Source: an uncultured Ruminococcus sp.
Lineage (GTDB): Bacteria > Bacillota > Clostridia > Lachnospirales > Lachnospiraceae
DNA: 44,249 nt
Assembly: GCA_900553885.1 (NCBI GenBank)
Contig: USFD01000017.1
Coordinates: 1-44,249, forward strand
Reading direction: 5' to 3'
Both the position numbers and the translations under genes were made by a program. This document shows positions 33,701 to 39,332 of this stretch, in pieces. Every line of letters begins with the position of its first letter. Within the stretch, counting starts at the first letter, position 1. The notes under the pieces are model-generated. The model was not told the DNA's origin, ran no database searches, and saw only the letters and a list, made by a program, of their open reading frames with translations.

Positions 33701-34984
33701 CCGGATTCCATCACCATCCGGCTCTATGCCGATGGCGAGCTGAAGGATACGCTGACCGTGACCGCCGAGGATGGCTGGAAATGGAGTTTTAGCAATCTTC
33801 CCAAGTACGCAGATGGTGATGCAATCATTTACACCATTACCGAGGATGCCGTACCGGGTTATACCTCAAAGGTGGATGGCTTCAATGTTACAAACAGCTA
33901 TACACCGGGCAAGACCAGCGTCACTGTAACAAAAGCATGGAATGATGCGGACAACCAAGATGGCCTGCGCCCTGCAGAAGTCACTGTAAAACTGCTGGCG
34001 AATGGAAAAGACACCGGAGAAAGCCTTACATTGAGCAAAGCGAACCGCTGGACGGGAATTTTCACCGATCTGGACGAGTATAAAGACGGTGAGAAGATTG
34101 TTTACACCATTGAGGAAGCAGCTGTGGACGGCTATGAAAGTGTGATTACCGGCGATGCCTCTACGGGCTTTATGATCACGAACAGCCATACACCGGCGGC
34201 AATCGACCTCTCCGGTTCCAAGACCTGGGACGATGCCGACAACCAGGACGGAAAACGTCCGGATTCCATTACCATCCGCCTCTATGCGAATGGCACAGAA
34301 GTGGCACACAAGGAAGTAACTGCCGAAGATGGCTGGAAATGGAGCTTTACTGACCTTCCCAAGTATGCAGACGGTAAGGAAATTACCTATACCATCACGG
34401 AGGATGCCGTTACCGACTATCAATCTGAAGTCAACGGCATGGACGTAACAAACCACTACACTCCGGGTCAGGTCAATATCTCTGTCACAAAGAACTGGCA
34501 GGACCAGAACGATGCAGACGGCATCCGTCCGGATTCCATTACCGTGAAGCTGTATGCGGATGGCAAAGATACCGGAAAAGAGCTGGTTCTGAATCAGAAG
34601 AACAACTGGACGGGCAGCTTTGACAATCTGGACGAATACGCTGATGGCGTGAAAATTATCTACACCATTGCCGAGGCTAAGGTGGATGGTTACGATACAG
34701 CAATCAGCGGAAGCGCGGAAACAGGCTTTGTGATCAGCAACAGCCATACACCGGCTACTCCGGACACCCCGGACAAACCCAATACTCCGACTGATCCGGA
34801 CGAGCCGAAGCAGACCCCCGGACAGTCTGAAACCCCGGATACACCGAAGGGTGATACCCCACAGACCGGAGATACAACCAATCTGGCCTTGTGGATTGGC
34901 CTTCTGGCAATTTCCGGTACAGGTCTGACTGCAACACTGGTTCTTGGGAAAAAGAAACGGTATCGCGGGAAATACATAAAATAA
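30782..34984 (+). CDS. Wall-anchored adhesin: VWA domain plus six Cna-B repeats
   Basis: A 1400-residue protein. ATG 30782 is chosen for AAGGAGGG 11 nt upstream. The signal peptide ends near residue 33. The VWA domain begins PLDIVLVLD84-E-S-G-S (MIDAS) and is split by a roughly 130-residue insert bearing C161-AEC164...H173-KDH176, a possible metal site. VWA resumes at GRDLLQKALGSFLETLYE; later motifs are STPTHLGIEAAE and VMILFTDGTPG. A linker domain with isopeptide-type features (TVTIQKVVKGIES) follows. Six Cna-B repeats then alternate in two types, followed by a Pro/Asp-rich stretch, TPQTG (1359-1363), a membrane helix and KKKRYRGK. This is the tip-adhesin or pilin-like architecture; Cna-B domains stabilise through Lys-Asn bonds. 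No sortase gene is nearby. Confidence 0.92.
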   Translation: MKITKRHRTGGRILALLMSCCLLSGVFPGTVTAADDTEKEALVLDKWVDKTEDGFKLTLESYATGSDETITTEPVPLDIVLVLDESGSMADVLINGCNNENGTDVNVTPRGHLADGVTLDESQMDRLLFVGHKVFSGNVDTSKTYTVVYPADGTMRDIYYCAECGAWYSNTNHKDHPNIAKWIPFDAENGTPTEVHEDGNWTCNVQFYERCGQTGRDLLQKALGSFLETLYEASNPDGEEQVENRVAIVGYGMGASYINTDGKRTQVYADPGNGPGGDPVTGSGTSAANAWCDVSEMEKDSITTWVNGVHAEGSTPTHLGIEAAELAFENAPATEDKNRAKVMILFTDGTPGADYNNYGPGSSQYPDWVTPGIKSAKAMKDDGVTIYSVGLFPSADGYNAEKISYNVEANGQGTPGFFANANCFLHLVSSNYPDATGVAAGERGSLSDEYVEDENSFYLGTSDATQLAGIFEQISEEVTPGSTTVTLDETAIVKDKITSDFQITYTDNAANVTAYTMSYAGDDDNGNMRWTKDEDSVSTIADANNPDKLHISVSGQTVSVTNFDFAENFVHMLHKDDGTDTPQGKKLVVEIDIAATDDSQGGLKLATNTTNTTRTDNAGIYGPDSDQPVAEFPLPHVDLPTTVTIQKVVKGIESTEDFSFEAEYVEAGDYENITAEESGSANDSNYLHLKDGTDKTDTFTLKDGGTHKLENVEVGSSLTISETAKGWIPTVTTSTGTEALTPDADGSYTVTVTPGMRITFTNRPETINISGSKTWDDADNQDGKRPDSITIRLYADGTELKDKALTVTAEDGWKWSFTDLPKYADGKEITYTISEDTVDGYTPAYSDFNVTNSYTPEQTSVKVTKAWMDNNNQDGIRPESITVKLLANGQDTGENLVLSDGNNWTGTFTGLDKYQNGKEISYTVEEVTVNGYDTVITGDASTGFVITNSHTPATTEVSGSKTWDDADNQDGKRPDSITIRLYADGELKDTLTVTAEDGWKWSFSNLPKYADGDAIIYTITEDAVPGYTSKVDGFNVTNSYTPGKTSVTVTKAWNDADNQDGLRPAEVTVKLLANGKDTGESLTLSKANRWTGIFTDLDEYKDGEKIVYTIEEAAVDGYESVITGDASTGFMITNSHTPAAIDLSGSKTWDDADNQDGKRPDSITIRLYANGTEVAHKEVTAEDGWKWSFTDLPKYADGKEITYTITEDAVTDYQSEVNGMDVTNHYTPGQVNISVTKNWQDQNDADGIRPDSITVKLYADGKDTGKELVLNQKNNWTGSFDNLDEYADGVKIIYTIAEAKVDGYDTAISGSAETGFVISNSHTPATPDTPDKPNTPTDPDEPKQTPGQSETPDTPKGDTPQTGDTTNLALWIGLLAISGTGLTATLVLGKKKRYRGKYIK
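33076..34755 (+). repeat. Three copies of a two-domain Cna-B unit, about 560 bp each
   Basis: Six Cna-B domains alternate type A (SGSKTWDDADNQDGKRPDSITIRLY) and type B (VTKAW.D..NQDG.RP..VTVKLLANG). The type A starts are at 33089, 33653 and 34211, so the DNA repeats every 564 and 558 bp with high identity. Such near-identical direct repeats can change copy number by recombination. Confidence 0.85.
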
Positions 34985-34991
34985 GGAAAGC

Positions 34992-35034
34992 GGCGGCAAG
35001 GCAGGCTCATTAACCTGCCCCTGCCGCCTTTTCT
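34992..35034 (+). terminator. Terminator of the adhesin gene
   Basis: GGCGGCAAGGCAGG pairs with CCTGCC-CCTGCCGCC around loop CTCATTAA, followed by TTTTC. It lies 8 bp beyond the adhesin stop. Confidence 0.85.
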
Positions 35035-35051
35035 ATAAGGAGTACTGCGTG

Positions 35052-35180
35052 ATGAAAGAGAAAAAGAGGATTTGTGCCCGGACACTGATTCTGTTTTCCG
35101 GGCAGAGACGGCACGGTGAATGGCTGATTTGCGGCGGCAGCCGGAAAGGAGGCACAGGATGGCGAGATCTATTGATCTGA
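35052..35180 (+). CDS. Possible 42-residue ORF overlapping the AP2 gene start
   Basis: It starts MKEKKRICARTLILFSGQ, with AAGGAG 9 nt upstream, and ends 22 bp inside the AP2 gene in another frame. Its overlap with the AP2 ribosome-binding site would allow coupling. Composition is basic; no family is recognised. Low confidence because of length. Confidence 0.25.
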   Translation: MKEKKRICARTLILFSGQRRHGEWLICGGSRKGGTGWRDLLI

Positions 35181-36073
35181 CCGGGCAGCATTTTGGAAAC
35201 CTGACCGTAATAGGAAAAACACAGGAGACCCAGAACAAGTATCGCTTATGGCGCTGCCGCTGTACCTGCGGCAGTGAAATTCTGGTAAATACCGAACGCC
35301 TGAAACGGGGGACGGTTACAAACTGCGGCTGTATCCCCAGATCCACAGCGCGAAGAGGCCCTGTAAGAGAGGATCTGACCGGGAAACGGTTCGGCCGTCT
35401 GCAGGTGCTGTATCCCGCGGAAAATCACCGGGGCAGAACCAGCTGGGTATGCCGCTGCGATTGCGGGAATCTGCATACTGCAACATCACATGACCTGAAA
35501 GCAGGCAAAACAACGAGCTGCGGCTGTCTGCGGAGGAGCAGGGCAGGAAACTTTCTGGATATATCGGGAAGAAAGATCGGAAGACTTTTGGTCTTATACC
35601 CTACAAAGAAAAGAGATCAAAAGGGCTCTGTTCTCTGGCATTGCCGCTGCGACTGCGGAAATGAGCTGGATATATCGGAAGATGGTCTGATCCATGGGAA
35701 TTACCGGAGCTGCGGCTGCCTGAAAACAGAAATCCAGCAGAATGTCAAAAACCAGCTGCATCGGATTGACGGCACCTGCGTGGAGTGGCTGGAAAAGAGA
35801 AAGCACAGGAGCGACAATACCAGCGGTTTTCGGGGAGTCTATCCCTGCCATGGGAAATTCCGGGCATCCATCGGTTTCAAAAAGCAGCGGTTTCACATCG
35901 GCACTTATGACACCTTTGAAGAAGCGGTTCAGGCCAGACTGGATGCAGAGAAACTGATTCATGACGGGTTTGTAAAAGCTTATTACGCATGGCAGGAGCA
36001 CGGCGGGGATGAACCGTTTATTTATGAAGTAGAAAAGGTAGACGGACGATTTAATATTCATACAAATATATAA
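35159..36073 (+). CDS. AP2-domain DNA-binding protein with three Cys-rich repeats
   Basis: A 304-residue protein. Three tandem modules (about 5-55, 72-122, 130-180) share the pattern DLTG..FG.L.VL...W.C.CDCG......L..G...SCGC, each with about four Cys suited to one zinc. The C-terminus (about 215-265) is an AP2/ERF domain (SGFRGVYPCHGKFRASIGFKKQRFHIGTYDTFEEAVQARLDAE), a DNA-binding fold usually found in plants, phage and mobile-element homing proteins. No HNH nuclease motif is visible. ATG 35159 is chosen because AAAGGAGG lies 6 nt upstream. It is the last gene before the right 31-bp repeat, consistent with a mobile-element accessory protein. Confidence 0.88.
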   Translation: MARSIDLTGQHFGNLTVIGKTQETQNKYRLWRCRCTCGSEILVNTERLKRGTVTNCGCIPRSTARRGPVREDLTGKRFGRLQVLYPAENHRGRTSWVCRCDCGNLHTATSHDLKAGKTTSCGCLRRSRAGNFLDISGRKIGRLLVLYPTKKRDQKGSVLWHCRCDCGNELDISEDGLIHGNYRSCGCLKTEIQQNVKNQLHRIDGTCVEWLEKRKHRSDNTSGFRGVYPCHGKFRASIGFKKQRFHIGTYDTFEEAVQARLDAEKLIHDGFVKAYYAWQEHGGDEPFIYEVEKVDGRFNIHTNI

Positions 36074-36093
36074 AAGCGGATAAATAATACTTA

Positions 36094-36124
36094 TTAAATG
36101 CTTAATGAAATTTCTGCGGAGTCA
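36094..36124. repeat. Right copy of 31-bp imperfect direct repeat
   Basis: It matches 29500-29530 in the same orientation at 27 of 31 positions (TTAAAT-R-CTTAATG, then R-AATTTCTG, then AGTCA at the end). It starts 20 bp beyond the AP2 stop. Together the two copies bracket the recombinase, adhesin and AP2 genes. Confidence 0.75.
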
Positions 36125-36142
36125 GATTTAAATTAAAAGAAA

Positions 36143-36178
36143 GGGAACAGCAAACTCTTGTTCCGGGTCGCTGTTCCC
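36143..36178. terminator. Hairpin after the AP2 gene
   Basis: GGGAACAGC (36143-36151) pairs with GCTGTTCCC (36170-36178) across 18 nt. The inner TGTTCC (36159-36164) can compete by pairing with GGAACA, giving two alternative folds. No strong T tract follows. A second weak GCATT/AATGC stem near 36224-36243 with flanking T/A runs may terminate the minus-strand lipoprotein gene. Confidence 0.45.
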
Positions 36179-36324
36179 TGAATATCAGTCTTACATTTTT
36201 CCTGAAAAATAAAAAGCACCCTGCATTTTAAATACAGAATGCCTATTTTTCATTATGTTGCTATATATATGAGACAATGCCGGAAACTTTTTCACCGCCG
36301 GGCTTTACGCCCCGGCACCGCAGA

Positions 36325-37551
36325 TCACTTACCGACCTCTCTCCTCGCCCTGTATCCGGGGATACTGTCCGAACCATCCCGATCCACTTTGTTTCCAAGA
36401 TAGCTCCATCTTCCGTCCGTTTCTTTCATAGTCACTTCATGCCTGAAAGAGCAGTCTGTGCCTTCTTCCACAAACACTCCTTCCACATATAACGTCCAGG
36501 TTCCGTCTCCGTTTTCCACACATTTTACAACCTCCGGGAACGGCTGGAACTGCTGGACCCGGTTCCAGGGGCCAATGGCCTCCCAGGGATATACCCCCTT
36601 CTCCGTGTCATACCGGGCATATACCTCCAGGTTTTCCACAGAAATATCAAAATATGTCCGTACAACATTTTCAAATTCTTCTTTCGGAATCCCATTCCGG
36701 TACTTTTCTTCATCCGGTTTCTCCCCGTATTTCATCTCGTACAGGAAATCAAACAGATCATTAAACTCTATATTTTCCATGCTGTCCGCGTCCCAGTCTG
36801 TCAGAAATAAATTGTTGCAGAAATAACTGACCGGAAGAATATAAGCATTCCCCAGCTCTCTGCATTTCTCATCCAGAGGCAGGATCCGCACAAAGGTATG
36901 CATATCCATTTCCTGATTTCTGGATAATGCCTTTTCCCAGATCAGCCATCCTTTCTCCGTATATTTCCAGTCGTATGCAGAAAACTTTTCCATCTCCCGG
37001 ATCCGGCTCCCGCCATTTTCATCATAAACCGCGGCTGCATAGGAAACGGTCATCTCCTTATCCGCGAATTGAAGATGAAAATACCTGAAATACCCCTCGG
37101 GTGTAATCACGTAAAACATGGTCTCCGCTTCTTTTCCCGCTGCCGCTTCCCTCAGCGCTTTGTCGGTTTCCTCATAATTCAGCATATTATAATCATAACT
37201 GCCGCAGGTTACCGCCGTGCCGTCCGCGGAGGCCGCCTCCGCCATCTGATGGACGGTTTCTTCGCCCGGTCCGGCGTTGCCGTCACTTTCTCCTGATGCC
37301 CGGCTGTAAATATCCGTACATTTCTCCATCACGGAGAAAAGCTGCTTTTCTATTTCATCCTTTTCATTCTGATCCATATCAATGGATTTCACGTCATAAT
37401 CATCCGGAGCATGTTCCGCTTTTTCCGCGCTCTCCGGCTCCCCTTCTCCGGAACCGTTCCCCATCCCGGCCCGGCTTCTGTCTGATGAAGCGCATCCGCC
37501 GAGCATTGCCAGACACAGAAGCAGAACCATCCCTTTCTTTGCTCTGTTCAT
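36325..37551 (-). CDS. Lipoprotein of unknown function
   Basis: A 408-residue protein. The signal peptide MNRAKKGMVLLLCLAMLGGC carries a clean LGGC lipobox (Cys20), then a Gly/Glu-rich linker. The main region has several aromatic-rich strands (TMFYVITPEGYFRYFHLQF; DWKYTEKGWLIWEKAL; WTLYVEGVFVEEGTDCSFRHEVTM), suggesting a beta-rich NTF2- or lipocalin-like fold, but no family is recognised with certainty. ATG 37551 is chosen over 37581 because AGAAGGGAAAACGGG lies directly upstream and the lipobox then falls at a normal distance. It is 39 bp downstream of the Lon-like ATPase gene on the same strand, so the two are probably cotranscribed. Confidence 0.75.
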   Translation of the reverse strand: MNRAKKGMVLLLCLAMLGGCASSDRSRAGMGNGSGEGEPESAEKAEHAPDDYDVKSIDMDQNEKDEIEKQLFSVMEKCTDIYSRASGESDGNAGPGEETVHQMAEAASADGTAVTCGSYDYNMLNYEETDKALREAAAGKEAETMFYVITPEGYFRYFHLQFADKEMTVSYAAAVYDENGGSRIREMEKFSAYDWKYTEKGWLIWEKALSRNQEMDMHTFVRILPLDEKCRELGNAYILPVSYFCNNLFLTDWDADSMENIEFNDLFDFLYEMKYGEKPDEEKYRNGIPKEEFENVVRTYFDISVENLEVYARYDTEKGVYPWEAIGPWNRVQQFQPFPEVVKCVENGDGTWTLYVEGVFVEEGTDCSFRHEVTMKETDGRWSYLGNKVDRDGSDSIPGYRARREVGK

Positions 37552-37590
37552 CCCGTTTTCCCTTCTGCTATCGCGCCGCACCGCTCCGGG

Positions 37591-39075
37591 TCAGGAAAGA
37601 AGTTCCCGCACCATCTCGCCGTCAAATGATACCGAGTCCACATGATCCACTTCGATCTGATACAGGGCATTGGCTGCAAGATGCTCCGCCGCCTGCTCCA
37701 GATCACGGATCCCGCTGGTATCCCGGTGCAGGTCGATAACGGCATCCAGTCCGTCAGGCGTGAGAATACACTCATTTTCTTTCATGCCGATACGCTTCAG
37801 GACTTTCGGAAGCGCATATCTGGAAAAGATCACCTTCTTTTCCTCCTCGGTATAATCCGGGATCTCGATTACCGCAAATCTGGACATCAGCGGCGCGCTG
37901 ATCTGCTCTCTGTCATTGGCCGTGGCAATGGGATACACTCCTACTGTAGGAATCATGCATTCGATATAATTATCGGTAAATCCCAGATTATCCAGAAGTG
38001 TCAGAAGGACATCTGCCGGATTGCCGTTTCCTTTTCCGGAGGACGCCTTGTCCAGCTCGTTAATAATAAATACAAGATTGGACTCTCCGGCTACCGAGAA
38101 CGCATCCATAATAATTCCCGGTTTTGCGTTGGCATAAATGCGGGAACTGCCGGTAAGCTGTTCCGGATCATTGATGGAACTCATATCCAGCGTTGTCCAC
38201 GGCAGTTTTAAAATACGCGCAACCGCATAGGCGATCTGGGACTTTCCGGTGCCTGCCGGCCCGATCAGCAGCAGACCGTAGGCGGGCAGCGTATGGGTCC
38301 GGTTGATCTGGATAATCGTCTCGATAATCCGCTGCTTCACCTGCTCCATGCCGTAAAGCTCCTCGTCCAGAATCCGCCGCGCCTCCTGGGGATCAATGGC
38401 TTCAAAATAGTGGCCTTTCCACTGAATATTCATCATAATCGAAAGCGCCCTCTGGGCATGGCGCCGCTCTTCTGCAGATACTTCATGAGACCGGGCAACC
38501 GCCAGATTCCTTCTGGCCCAGAGACGGATATTGTCCGGCAGTGTTCTCCCCGCGCAGGTAATAAAATCCGTAATACTCTGAATACTGGTCAGCTTCATGC
38601 TGTCTCCGGTCTCTTCCTCATCCTCATCCGGAATCTCTTCAGACGGAGCGTCGCTTGAGAGAAGCCGCTCAATCATGAACTGAAGGAATCCGTCTTCGGC
38701 AGAAAGCTTCACGCCGCCTCCGAAGGCAATCTCCCGGATCTTATACACCGCATAGCCGTCCTCCCGCACAGCCCCGGAAAGACGCACATTGATATGATTT
38801 TCCCCCAGCCACTTCAGAAGGCTGACAAACCGGGCGTCGATCTGCAGGATATCTTCACTGAAATTCTCTTCTCCGTCCTTGAACTCGAAGGCCGTCCTGC
38901 GGATGGGATTTGTAAACACACCGCTGGAATGGTGTTTCAGACGTCCCGCCCGGTTTCCCAGGATCAGAATCGGATGTTCGGCAGACGTCTCAGACTCGTT
39001 GGAATAAAAAACTTCATAAGTACATTCCGGTTCTTTTGAATCAACCGGAGAATTGTTAAAATCAAAAACTGGCAT
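37591..39075 (-). CDS. Lon-clade AAA+ ATPase lacking a protease domain
   Basis: A 494-residue protein. The N-terminal half (1-225) is divergent. The AAA+ core starts at LDEELYGMEQVKQRIIETI, like the Lon linker. Walker A is GPAGTGKS (272-279). The Walker B strand reads VFIIN339-E340-LDK, so Asn replaces the usual Asp while the catalytic Glu remains. Lon-like TGSSRIYANAKPGIIMDAF, sensor 1 IATAND and sensor 2 SGIRDLEQ follow. The protein stops where the Ser-Lys protease domain of Lon would begin. It may therefore remodel or unfold a partner. The lipoprotein gene follows directly. GACAGGAGTGTGCT precedes the ATG. Confidence 0.85.
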   Translation of the reverse strand: MPVFDFNNSPVDSKEPECTYEVFYSNESETSAEHPILILGNRAGRLKHHSSGVFTNPIRRTAFEFKDGEENFSEDILQIDARFVSLLKWLGENHINVRLSGAVREDGYAVYKIREIAFGGGVKLSAEDGFLQFMIERLLSSDAPSEEIPDEDEEETGDSMKLTSIQSITDFITCAGRTLPDNIRLWARRNLAVARSHEVSAEERRHAQRALSIMMNIQWKGHYFEAIDPQEARRILDEELYGMEQVKQRIIETIIQINRTHTLPAYGLLLIGPAGTGKSQIAYAVARILKLPWTTLDMSSINDPEQLTGSSRIYANAKPGIIMDAFSVAGESNLVFIINELDKASSGKGNGNPADVLLTLLDNLGFTDNYIECMIPTVGVYPIATANDREQISAPLMSRFAVIEIPDYTEEEKKVIFSRYALPKVLKRIGMKENECILTPDGLDAVIDLHRDTSGIRDLEQAAEHLAANALYQIEVDHVDSVSFDGEMVRELLS

Positions 39076-39104
39076 AGCACACTCCTGTCATATTATCAGA
39101 TTTT

Positions 39105-39136
39105 CCGGCAGTCTGTAAATCAGCATAGACTGCCGG
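39105..39136 (-). promoter_or_regulatory. Leader hairpin before the Lon-like ATPase gene
   Basis: CCGGCAGTCT pairs perfectly with AGACTGCCGG (10 bp, 12-nt loop), 30 bp upstream of the start codon and without a T tract. A candidate minus-strand promoter (TTGAAA, 17 bp, TAAGGT) lies further upstream near 39150-39180, so the hairpin would be in the mRNA leader. Confidence 0.5.
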
Positions 39137-39287
39137 CCTTCTCATCTTTAAACCTTATCATACAGCCTGATTTTTTTCAATAATTATACGCCGATCATTC
39201 CAAACAAGATCAGCGTCCGGCCGCTTAATCTCTAGCCGGGCTGGAAATCAGCCGGCATATCTGTCAGGCAGCCGGCGTCAGAAGACA

Positions 39288-39318
39288 TAAAAAACCCCGC
39301 CGGTCCAAAAACCGGCGG
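39288..39318 (-). terminator. Terminator of the LRR surface-protein gene
   Basis: On the minus strand, CCGCCGGT pairs with ACCGGCGG across a 6-nt loop and runs into GGTTTTTT, 14 bp beyond the stop. Confidence 0.9.
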
Positions 39319-39332
39319 AGACAGCTTCTGTA

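Noticed and set aside
33866..34999. A 377-codon minus-strand frame opposite the adhesin, with shorter ones at 32225 and 32999
   Set aside because: They repeat with the Cna-B units and are shadows of the biased codon use there. No ribosome-binding site or recognisable domain.
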